Shown here: piece by piece, positions 1 to 7,123 of the stretch
How positions within the stretch are numbered: the stretch's first letter is position 1
How the letters are laid out: the number at the start of each line of letters is the position of its first letter
Source: Anaerolineae bacterium
GTDB taxonomy: Bacteria; Chloroflexota; Anaerolineae; B4-G1
Direction: 5' to 3'
NCBI GenBank assembly: GCA_016783285.1
Contig: JADHWW010000172.1
Coordinates: 1-10,747 of the forward strand
DNA length: 10,747 nucleotides
Translations under genes and position numbers: made by a program
The notes under the pieces: model-generated
The model's database searches: none
What the model saw: only the letters and a program-made list of their open reading frames with translations
Told to the model about the DNA's origin: nothing

Positions 1-2
1 TC

Positions 3-2804
3 ACCACGCGGGATCTGCCCACCACCCGCTCCGGCCTGTCTGTATTCTGGGAGGCGATCAACCAACCGGATCTGCTCGAACGGACGCTTCTCATACGGGT
101 AGCTGACCTGCTGACCAGTCGCCACCTGGTGGAAGACTGTCTGACGACTACCGTTTACAAGGAAGCCTACCAGGCCTATAAAGCGGCCGGCGAGGCACTG
201 GATGTGTTCAACCTGGAGCCAGGGGATCTAGACTTGGCCAGGGACGTTTTAACCACCCTGTTCTTTTGGCACCTGTCCTTCATGGAAGCCCCGCGCCGTA
301 TGAGCCTGCAAGAATTGGCCCAGGCAACGCTGACCACCGACGATTTCATGCGGGCCGAGGACAACGTCGCCTACGTGCTGAGCCTGATCCAGGCACTGCC
401 GCAGATTGACTTTGACAACCAATCGGCCCTGTTCGTGCCAGCCGGAGGCGATGGCCCCTCGGTAGTTACCCTGTTCAACGAGGAGAAGCGACGAGCCGCC
501 CGAGACCGCTACAAGTTGCAGTCGGCCTGGACAGAGAGCCTGTTCTTCACTCCCCGCGAGACCGCAGGGGCGGCCGGCCAGTTCAGCGAGTTCCCGCCTG
601 ATGAGCGGGTCACCCGTCGCGTCGAGTGTCGTCGTCTGGAATACGCTGGAGAAGTCGTCGTTGCCACAGGCTGGCGGATGGATCACGGGATGTCGTTTCC
701 CAAGGAGGACATTCACTTCCGGTTGGTGATCCTGACGCCGACGGCTGCGCAGTCGGTGCGCCCATCTGATTTACAAGACCCACGAATCGCCGTGGTTTTG
801 CCCGGCGAGATGACCGAGGAGACCCGTGATGCGGCAGCAGCTTATTTGGCCTGGAACTCAATGCGCGAGGCTTACAAAGACAAGCTCGGGCAGGAGGCGG
901 AACAGGTCCGCTCCTGGCTTGACAGCCAGCGCCGGGGCATTCTCGACACACTGGTGAGCACCCACTTGAAGCTGTACCAGGCTGGCCGGGTGATCACCCG
1001 CGACGACCTGGCCATCAGTGCCCGCGATGCGTTCGGCCGGGGAGGTGGCAACGAGGCCAGGATCGCCCACATCGTCGAACAGTTGCTCCTGGCCGCCTAC
1101 CCCCAGTTACTGATTGAGGCCGATCAGCTCCGAGGCACCCTCACGGCGACCGAGGCAGGCAAGGTGTTCGCTGGGTACTTTGACAACGATCCCCGCCCGG
1201 CAGCCAAGGCAGCCCTGCGCAACTATGGCGTGGCCATGGGGTTGTCGCACCCCGACCGACCGGATCATTTCGCCCCCCAGGCGCCCCGGGTCTTTGAGCT
1301 GATCGAGGCGATGATGGAAGAACGGGATGGCGCCGACTTGCCGGTCTGGCAGTTGTACGACAAGCTCTCGACGATGCCTTACGGCTTGCCATACGTGGTC
1401 ATCCAGCTCTACTTGCTGGCTTTTGTCCGTCGAGGTGCGCCCCGGGTGGACCTGTTGCTCAAGGCCCTGCACAAACTCCGCACCCGCGACCGGAAGCCCA
1501 TCAGCCGTGACCGACTTACGGCAGGCACTGTGGCAGATCTAGACTGGAAGCCGGGTCTGGAGGATAGTTTTGACGCCCTGGCGCCGGCCCTTGGTCCCAC
1601 CTGGAACGACACGTTGGGCTATGCCCGCGAGATCGCCGACGACCTGCGGGCCACCACCGACCAGGCCGAGATTGAGGCCCAGAACGCTCGATTGCATGGT
1701 GCCCTTGAAACACTCAAGAGCGATGTCAGCATCCAGCGAAGCAGTCTGAAGGCCCTGGCTGACACACTGACCGCCTCGTTGCCCGGCGAGGCCACAGAAG
1801 CGCTCGACCGATTGGAACAGTTGACAACCGAGCTACCGGTGAGCCACGCCGACTTCTACGAGCGGGCCGATGAGGTGTTCGAGGCCAAACCCGAGGCCCT
1901 ACGCTCAGCCATGCAGACCTTCACTAAGTTGCGCAATCTGGCCGGACTGGCCGCCGAGATCGGTGCGGCCAAGCGTTACCTGGACGACGTGGCCCTACGC
2001 CCCACCGACCGGGAATTGACTGCAGACCGGATGACGCTGCTGGCCCAATTAAGCCTGGAGACGTTGGTCAACAAGCCAGAGACCTGGGGCCGGCTGCGCG
2101 AGGATTACAACCACTTCCGGTCGCGCTACCAGAATGCCTACCAGAAGCACCACCGGGACTATTACGACGCGTTGGCCCGCCTGGGGGAGGATCTGACCGA
2201 CGCGCCCCGCCGGCTGACGGCTCTGGGGCTCCTCAACCGCATCGAGGGATTAGGCGGTCCGCTGGGTGAAAGCCTGAAGGAGCGTCTCGAGACGCTGCAA
2301 AGTAACTTGGCGCCCTGCCCCGTGACGCGAGTGACCGACGTGAGCGTGGAGCGCACCCCCACCTGCGACCAGTGTCCCCATTCGCTACGCCTGACCGACG
2401 ACCCGCCAGAGCCTGAGGTGCAGGCTTTCGGGCGAGAACTGACCGGTGCCCTGGACGAGAAACGCCGCCACCTTGCTTCCGAAGCCATCAGTCGGGTTCT
2501 GGCCCGGGGTGGCAGGGACGACATGGAGACCTTCCTGGAGGCGGTGCGGGCCGCCGACTTGGCGGCCCTGGTGGACGTGATGAGCCCCGACCTGGCTGAT
2601 TTCATCGAGCGCCTGCTGGCCGACGAAGCCATCCTGACCGCCGAAACCGACGTGCTGGCCCGATTGGCTCACCACTTCCCCAGCCTGGAGGAGAGCCAGA
2701 TCGCTGAAGTCGTAGCCGAGTTCCGCCGCCTGCTCCAGGCAGCTTTTGCTGAGGCGCGGAAGGATCACCCGGACAAAAAGACCGTGAGACTCAACCTGCG
2801 CTGA
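3..2804 (+). CDS. BrxC/PglY/DUF6079-like large ATPase, C-terminal part (5' truncated)
   Basis: The frame is open from the first bases of the window, so this is the C-terminal 933 residues of a longer protein. The GTG at 129 is internal, because coding-quality sequence (SVFWEAINQPDLLERTLL) precedes it. No Walker A motif is visible; in BrxC/PglY-type proteins it would lie nearer the N-terminus. Resemblance rests on overall style: a long helical protein, a STMPYGLPYVVIQLYLLAF segment near visible residue 456 that recalls the PYG-x-hydrophobic stretch of BrxC/PglY proteins, a probable coiled coil at about 556-591, and a late cysteine cluster (Cys at 2316, then CDQCPH from 2364) that may bind zinc. 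In BREX systems such ATPases act with PglZ and a methyltransferase, and both are encoded downstream here. The stop lies 10 bases before the methyltransferase ATG, so the two are probably co-translated. Assignment to the broad family is moderately sure; the exact subfamily is not. Confidence 0.68.
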   Translation, partial: TTRDLPTTRSGLSVFWEAINQPDLLERTLLIRVADLLTSRHLVEDCLTTTVYKEAYQAYKAAGEALDVFNLEPGDLDLARDVLTTLFFWHLSFMEAPRRMSLQELAQATLTTDDFMRAEDNVAYVLSLIQALPQIDFDNQSALFVPAGGDGPSVVTLFNEEKRRAARDRYKLQSAWTESLFFTPRETAGAAGQFSEFPPDERVTRRVECRRLEYAGEVVVATGWRMDHGMSFPKEDIHFRLVILTPTAAQSVRPSDLQDPRIAVVLPGEMTEETRDAAAAYLAWNSMREAYKDKLGQEAEQVRSWLDSQRRGILDTLVSTHLKLYQAGRVITRDDLAISARDAFGRGGGNEARIAHIVEQLLLAAYPQLLIEADQLRGTLTATEAGKVFAGYFDNDPRPAAKAALRNYGVAMGLSHPDRPDHFAPQAPRVFELIEAMMEERDGADLPVWQLYDKLSTMPYGLPYVVIQLYLLAFVRRGAPRVDLLLKALHKLRTRDRKPISRDRLTAGTVADLDWKPGLEDSFDALAPALGPTWNDTLGYAREIADDLRATTDQAEIEAQNARLHGALETLKSDVSIQRSSLKALADTLTASLPGEATEALDRLEQLTTELPVSHADFYERADEVFEAKPEALRSAMQTFTKLRNLAGLAAEIGAAKRYLDDVALRPTDRELTADRMTLLAQLSLETLVNKPETWGRLREDYNHFRSRYQNAYQKHHRDYYDALARLGEDLTDAPRRLTALGLLNRIEGLGGPLGESLKERLETLQSNLAPCPVTRVTDVSVERTPTCDQCPHSLRLTDDPPEPEVQAFGRELTGALDEKRRHLASEAISRVLARGGRDDMETFLEAVRAADLAALVDVMSPDLADFIERLLADEAILTAETDVLARLAHHFPSLEESQIAEVVAEFRRLLQAAFAEARKDHPDKKTVRLNLR

Positions 2805-2814
2805 AAGGTGAGTG

Positions 2815-5136
2815 ATGGCTCTCTACGATCAACCCGACCTGGCAGAATTCATCGCCAAACACGCCAAGCCCTATGACCCCGCCACCGACACCTACCGTCG
2901 GCCGCCCTTCGCCCAGCCGGTCAAAGCCGGCAAGAACAGCCTCATCTACAACGCCCACTCCTACCACACCAAGGTGCCGCCGGAAGGCATTGTGCCCTAC
3001 ATCAAGCACTACACCGACCCCGGCGATCTGATTCTGGATCCCTTCTGCGGTTCGGGTATGACCGGCGTGGCGGCGCTGATGACCGGCCGTCATGCGATTT
3101 TGAACGACCTCTCCCCGGCTGCTGTCCACATTGCCTACAACTACTGCACGCCGGTGGACGTGAAGGCCCTCAAGCGTGAGTTTGAACGTATGAAGGCAGC
3201 GGTGAAGGAGGAGTTTGACTGGCTCTACAGCACCACCTGCGATTGCTGCGGCGGCCCGGCGACCATCCAGTACACCATTTGGAGCGACGTGTTCGAATGC
3301 GCCCGTTGCGGCGGCGAGATCGTGCTGTGGGATGTGGCAGTAGATCCCAATACAGGCAAAGTTCGTGATGGGTTCTCTTGTCCTAACTGTAAGGCGACTT
3401 GGAAGAAGGCCGACTTGCAGCGACTAAAGAGTGTTCCGGTTGTGGTCAACTACGAGTGCTCCAAGTGTAAACCTAAACGCGATGAACATCGGGTAACCAA
3501 AGCTGAGGTTGATCGGCTTTCCGAGATGACCCGCAAAGGAATAGCTGACTGGTATCCCACAATCCCATTCGACGAGTCTTATGAGATGTGGCGTCGTGTG
3601 CATGCTGACTTGGGAATAGACGACGTTAGCAAGTTTTTCACGATCCGGAACTTGCGAGCTTTTGCCCGGTTGTGGGCTGAGGCAAGAACCCAGCCTATAG
3701 CTCTGGGCAACCAGCTCAGGTTTGTCTTAACTGGCTCTGTTCCTTCCCTAACCGTCATGACGCTCTACACGTATGACCGGTCAGGACGTGGTTATCGTAA
3801 GGGAACGCTGTATGTACCGTCATTGAGCATCGAACAGAATGTGCTGTCGGTGGTCTTGAGACGCCTTAGCCGAGTGTTGTCCTATCAAAAGCAAGCGCGT
3901 TTCCGAGGCGATGTTGCTGTAACAATAGGCCATGCTGGAGACTTGACACACATCCCTGACAATAGCGTCGACTATGTCTTCACCGATCCTCCATTTGGCT
4001 CAAACTTGTTCTACGCCGATCTCAATCTAATCTGGGAATCGTGGCTGGACCAAGGTCTCACGGATCAGGCGAAAGAAGCCGTTGTCCATGCTAAACATAG
4101 AAATAAGAATACCGCACCAGAATATGCTCTACTGATGACCGAGTCCTTTTGCGAGATGTATCGCACGCTTAAGCCTGGTCGCTGGGCAAGTGTCGTATTC
4201 CATAATTCTGACGATCAAATATGGCAAGTTGTTCTCGACGCGGCAGAGGCCGCTGGCTTTGAGTTGGCAGAGATCAATAGCTTTGATAAGAAACAACTGT
4301 CCTTCAAGGGTATTCTGGGTGACAAAGGCTTAGAGCGCGTCACCAACAAGGACATCGTTCTAAACCTTCTCAAACCCCACCCTGGCCGGGCACCCGCGCC
4401 CAACGGTCGCACCCACCTGGTCGAGGCCGAGCAGCGCGTCGTGGAGACCGTGGCCGACTTTCTGGAGGGGAATCCTCCCCCGAACCAGCGTACCCTGCAA
4501 CACCTGTGGAATCACGTTCTCTACGATCTGCTCCGCAATGGTAGCGTCGAGGTGAGCATGGCCGACGTGGAGGCCATGCTGGTCTACCACTCCCAGACGT
4601 TCAAGCTGGTGGATGGACGTTACTACCTGCGAGGCGAGGCGGTGCTGGGCGGCAATGTCTTTGACTTGAGCAGCGATGCTGGGGCCATCGCTTGGTTGAC
4701 CGCCGTCCTATCTGGCGAGTCCCAGACCATCGGGGAGTTGATCCCCAAATGGCAGCAGGAAACGGCCAGCCTGGGGGGCGTGGACCCCGGCCGGCTGGAC
4801 CGGCTGCTGGAGCAAAACTTCTGGCAGGACGAGCGCACCGGTCGCTGGCACATGCCCACCGCCGCCGAACGGGAGAAGATGAGCGCCCGCACCGACCTGA
4901 GCGCCCAGGCTCACCTGCGCGTCGTCCGCCGCTTCCTCGACGGCGATCTTGACCGCCGCCCCAGTGACCGCGAGCTGTGCGCCTGGATCCGCTTCTGCTA
5001 CAATCGCGAGTTCTACGCGGAGGCGGCCGCCATCTTCCCCCACATCAGCGAAACCCGCATGGACCCCAAAGAGTACCGCGAGATGAAGCGCATCGTGGCC
5101 GTGTGCAGGATGCGGGCCGGAGAGAGCAAGGAGTAG
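2815..5136 (+). CDS. Zinc-ribbon amino DNA methyltransferase (N6-adenine or N4-cytosine), BREX PglX-like role
   Basis: This 773-residue protein should transfer a methyl group from S-adenosylmethionine to an exocyclic amino group in DNA. The AdoMet-binding half comes first: motif X-like NAHSYHTKVPP at 46-56, motif I DPFCGSGMTG at 75-84, and NDLSP at 97-101. Four cysteine pairs follow (142/145, 162/165, 189/192, 215/218), enough for two zinc ribbons. Catalytic motif IV DPPF is at 391-394 and LKPGR at 452-456. The insert between motifs I and IV probably carries target recognition. The layout recalls the zinc-ribbon methylases (COG1743-like, PglXI) of some BREX loci, though I cannot place it firmly. 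Residues about 697-773 form the tail shared with the next three proteins. ATG 2815 is preferred (AAAGGTGAG just upstream); GTG 2812 is an in-frame alternative. Codons for residues about 178-521 are clearly AT-richer than both ends. Target base and site cannot be read from sequence. Confidence 0.93.
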   Translation: MALYDQPDLAEFIAKHAKPYDPATDTYRRPPFAQPVKAGKNSLIYNAHSYHTKVPPEGIVPYIKHYTDPGDLILDPFCGSGMTGVAALMTGRHAILNDLSPAAVHIAYNYCTPVDVKALKREFERMKAAVKEEFDWLYSTTCDCCGGPATIQYTIWSDVFECARCGGEIVLWDVAVDPNTGKVRDGFSCPNCKATWKKADLQRLKSVPVVVNYECSKCKPKRDEHRVTKAEVDRLSEMTRKGIADWYPTIPFDESYEMWRRVHADLGIDDVSKFFTIRNLRAFARLWAEARTQPIALGNQLRFVLTGSVPSLTVMTLYTYDRSGRGYRKGTLYVPSLSIEQNVLSVVLRRLSRVLSYQKQARFRGDVAVTIGHAGDLTHIPDNSVDYVFTDPPFGSNLFYADLNLIWESWLDQGLTDQAKEAVVHAKHRNKNTAPEYALLMTESFCEMYRTLKPGRWASVVFHNSDDQIWQVVLDAAEAAGFELAEINSFDKKQLSFKGILGDKGLERVTNKDIVLNLLKPHPGRAPAPNGRTHLVEAEQRVVETVADFLEGNPPPNQRTLQHLWNHVLYDLLRNGSVEVSMADVEAMLVYHSQTFKLVDGRYYLRGEAVLGGNVFDLSSDAGAIAWLTAVLSGESQTIGELIPKWQQETASLGGVDPGRLDRLLEQNFWQDERTGRWHMPTAAEREKMSARTDLSAQAHLRVVRRFLDGDLDRRPSDRELCAWIRFCYNREFYAEAAAIFPHISETRMDPKEYREMKRIVAVCRMRAGESKE
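4903..5133 (+). repeat. Shared C-terminal tail, copy 1 (in the methyltransferase)
   Basis: Codes for methyltransferase residues 697-773. Key residues: a first helix ending RRFLDGD, then RPSDRELCAWIRFCY at 715-729, FYAEAAAIF, and a final basic helix ending VCRMR. This is the most diverged copy but it keeps the order Leu-Cys, Trp-Ile, Phe-Cys-Tyr and Val-Cys-Arg. The helices are predicted by eye; no enzymatic motif is seen. Confidence 0.8.
5128..5133 (+). promoter_or_regulatory. Shine-Dalgarno AAGGAG supporting a TTG start
   Basis: AAGGAG lies seven bases before the TTG at 5141, inside the last codons of the methyltransferase gene. This spacing is what makes TTG the credible start of the 388-residue protein, only four bases after the preceding TAG, and it suggests translational coupling. 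Confidence 0.75.
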
Positions 5137-5140
5137 CGCT

Positions 5141-6307
5141 TTGAGCAATCCAGTACTCGGTGCCAAAGAACTGGAATGTTTGCGCGACCGATTCCAAGAA
5201 TACAGCCGGGGCAGCCATTATCGAGCGAACGCGCGCACCATTCGCAGCCGGGCGCACGCCGTCATCCGCGAGTTGACGGCGCCCGACAATCTGCCCAAAC
5301 TATCCCTCGACGATTTTGATCAGCACATCTGGCGGCTGGGCAGCATGAGCACAAGGCATGAAAGCTTTGACTGGCATCATGCCGAGGAGGTCCTGGCAGA
5401 TACACACCCCGATCGGTTCACTGCCATGCTAGATTCCGGTGAGATTGGCTTTGTCGGCAACATGACCTGGGGATCGGCGGTCGGAACCCTGCGAGCCTAC
5501 GCGCACGGTCGCTCCCGAGATGAAGTCGAAGCCCAGATGAGACAGGGACTCAGGCTACTGCTCCACCGGCCAGACCCCATCGAACGCCGCCTGCGCCAAG
5601 CGAAAGACCTGCGAATCGGCTTTGGTCGGAATATCTGCTCCGGGCTGTTGATGGTCTGGTATCCCAGGGAGTTCATCCTCTACAACTCCTGTTCCGAACA
5701 ATTCTGGGCCAGCTTCGGCTTGAGCTTCGAAGCTGGATATAACTGGGTCAGTCCCTATCTGCGCTACAACGCGTTCTGTCAAGGGCTCTTGACCGATCCG
5801 GTGTTCAACCTCCAGAACCTCGTCGAGCTCGACGTATTCATCTACTGGCACACCGTACAGTTTCCGACACCTCGCAAGAAGACCACACCAACCAAGCAGA
5901 AGCGCGGACGGAAACCCAAGGTGACGAAAGCTGGTATTACCCTTGCCCAGCTCAGAGCAACCAAACAGGAGATGTCGCCTGACCAATTTCGGGCGACCTG
6001 GGGTGAACAGTACGACCAACTGGTCGTCGAGGAGCTGGCGAAAACCACCACCGACGTCACACCGGCTGAGTTGGGGCGCCGTGCCAGACGGCGATTGGAT
6101 GAGATTCACGCTTTCCTGCACGGCCAGACCGCAACTTCTCCATCGTCGGAGGTGCTGTGTGATTGGATCCAGTTCTGTTACGCTTTGGAACTCTATCGGG
6201 AAGCATCGGCTTTGCTGCGTTACGTCCGCGAAGACGAAGTAGACACAAACACATACAGGCGAACCACGCGGATGGCTGAGGTAAGCCGTGGAAAGCTGAC
6301 CAACTGA
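5141..6307 (+). CDS. Tail-module protein A: unassigned head, AT-hook-like linker, shared C-terminal tail
   Basis: I do not recognise this 388-residue protein with certainty. Residues 1 to about 240 form a mixed helical domain. Within it, GFGRNICSGLLMVWYPREF (160-178), a following YNSCSEQFW, and VELDVFIYWHT (228-238) recall the N-terminal DNA-reading region of some McrB-type restriction proteins, where a similar 'start of locus, P-x-x-F, N-x-x' rhythm is seen. That link is faint and is inference. A lysine/arginine-rich linker with KRGRKPK (about 246-264) looks like an AT-hook and would suit DNA contact. Residues 265-388 are about 60% identical, without gaps, to the end of the next protein; the last 75 residues also match the methyltransferase and the 463-residue protein. 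There are no membrane segments, Walker motif or clear nuclease site. It starts at TTG with a good ribosome site four bases after the methyltransferase stop, so it is in the same operon. Confidence 0.85.
   Translation: MSNPVLGAKELECLRDRFQEYSRGSHYRANARTIRSRAHAVIRELTAPDNLPKLSLDDFDQHIWRLGSMSTRHESFDWHHAEEVLADTHPDRFTAMLDSGEIGFVGNMTWGSAVGTLRAYAHGRSRDEVEAQMRQGLRLLLHRPDPIERRLRQAKDLRIGFGRNICSGLLMVWYPREFILYNSCSEQFWASFGLSFEAGYNWVSPYLRYNAFCQGLLTDPVFNLQNLVELDVFIYWHTVQFPTPRKKTTPTKQKRGRKPKVTKAGITLAQLRATKQEMSPDQFRATWGEQYDQLVVEELAKTTTDVTPAELGRRARRRLDEIHAFLHGQTATSPSSEVLCDWIQFCYALELYREASALLRYVREDEVDTNTYRRTTRMAEVSRGKLTN
5933..6304 (+). repeat. Long shared block with tail, copy 2 (protein A)
   Basis: Codes for residues 265-388, starting GITLAQL. 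The first half (DQFRATWGEQYDQL, then AELGRRARRRLDEIHAFL) occurs only here and in the next gene. The second half, from about residue 314, is the tail shared by four proteins (PSSEVLCDWIQFCY, LELYREA). Unlike the other copies, the late cysteine is replaced by serine (EVSRGKL). Confidence 0.88.
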
Positions 6308-6341
6308 GTGGCAATGGCGAACCAGAAAAGGTAGCCTAGAC

Positions 6342-6347
6342 AGGAGG
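6342..6347 (+). promoter_or_regulatory. Strong Shine-Dalgarno AGGAGG
   Basis: A consensus AGGAGG sits five bases before ATG 6353. It is the strongest ribosome site in the window and lies in the longest gap between genes (6308-6352, 45 bases). That gap holds no hairpin terminator or clear promoter that I can see, so the operon probably continues through it. Confidence 0.8.
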
Positions 6348-6352
6348 AATAC

Positions 6353-7099
6353 ATGAAGTTACATACTCTGGAAAACTATGAAGTAGCACTCCTGCGTTTT
6401 ATGGCCAGGCCACTCAATCATCAAGGGTATGCTGGCGAGCTCTGCGCGAGCTTTGAACAGGAGCATGGCGCTCACATCCCTGCGGATCATTATGCGGTCC
6501 TTGAGAGTGGTTCAGAACGCTGGCACAAGAACCTGAATTGGGCTCGTTATTTTCTTACTCAGAAGGGGTTACTTGACTCCCCAAAGCGAGGCGTGTGGCG
6601 CGTCACTCAGGCCGGTCTTGACTGGGTCCAGCAAAACCCGACAGCTACCCGGATTGCTGGAAAGGCAAGTCGCAGGCGATCTAGTCGGGCCCGAGCTACT
6701 ACACCTGCGAAGAAGCCCGAGTCCGGTATCACTTTGGAGATGCTGCAGCAGACCGGCAAGCTAATGCCGGCTGATCAGTTCCGACAAGTGTGGGGTGCGC
6801 TCTACGACCAACTCCTGGCCGAGGAACAGGCCAAAGCCATCACCGAAATCACTCAAGCCGAGTTGGGCCGCCGGACTCGCCGCTGGCTCGACGAGGTACA
6901 CGCATTCCTGTCTGGCAAAGGTGCCAGTACCCCTTCCTCGGAAGTGTTGTGCGACTGGATCCACTTCTGCTATACCGTGGAGCTCTACCGTGAAGCGGCC
7001 GCCTTGCTACCCTATGTCAATGAGGGCGAAGTGGCGCCAGCTATCTGCAAACGGGCTAAGCGGATCGCTGAGGTGTGCCGAAGCAAACTGGCGGGCTGA
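6353..7099 (+). CDS. Tail-module protein B: Mrr-N-like winged helix fused to shared C-terminal tail
   Basis: This is a 248-residue two-domain protein. Residues about 7-96 have the layout of the Mrr N-terminal winged-helix domain (Mrr_N): an opening helix, an acidic FEQEHG segment, a tryptophan-rich WHKNLNWARYFLTQKGLL helix, and the RGVWRVTQAGLDW wing. In Mrr restriction enzymes this domain contacts DNA and precedes a PD-(D/E)xK nuclease. Here no nuclease follows. Instead there is a basic linker (about 101-122, with SRRRSSRAR) and then residues 125-248, which match residues 265-388 of the previous protein ungapped (my count is roughly 75 of 124 identical). The head matches the start of the next protein. 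It is therefore a chimera of its neighbours and probably a DNA-binding adaptor rather than an enzyme. The start at ATG 6353 is set by a strong AGGAGG. Confidence 0.88.
   Translation: MKLHTLENYEVALLRFMARPLNHQGYAGELCASFEQEHGAHIPADHYAVLESGSERWHKNLNWARYFLTQKGLLDSPKRGVWRVTQAGLDWVQQNPTATRIAGKASRRRSSRARATTPAKKPESGITLEMLQQTGKLMPADQFRQVWGALYDQLLAEEQAKAITEITQAELGRRTRRWLDEVHAFLSGKGASTPSSEVLCDWIHFCYTVELYREAAALLPYVNEGEVAPAICKRAKRIAEVCRSKLAG
6725..7096 (+). repeat. Long shared block with tail, copy 3 (protein B)
   Basis: Codes for residues 125-248, starting GITLEML. It is the same length (124 residues) as copy 2 and aligns without gaps at roughly 60% identity by manual count, so it is a comparatively recent duplication in tandem genes. 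The tail core is PSSEVLCDWIHFCY with VELYREA and EVCRSKL at the end. Confidence 0.88.
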
Positions 7100-7123
7100 T
7101 TGTGATGAGAGGTTAAGTGGCCG

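Noticed and set aside
129..131. GTG at 129 as the start of the first gene
   Set aside because: The same frame is open back to position 3 and encodes protein-like sequence continuous with the rest, so the gene enters the window from upstream.
249..716. Minus-strand open frame of 155 residues opposite the first gene
   Set aside because: No ribosome site or family pattern, and the plus-strand frame has clear coding character throughout.
3345..4375. Treating the AT-richer middle of the methyltransferase as a mobile element or pseudogene segment
   Set aside because: The reading frame is intact, motif IV and downstream methylase motifs lie within it, and no inverted repeats or transposase signs are seen.
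6308..6352. Terminator or promoter in the 45-base gap
   Set aside because: No GC-rich hairpin followed by a T run and no convincing -35/-10 pair; only a strong ribosome site is present.
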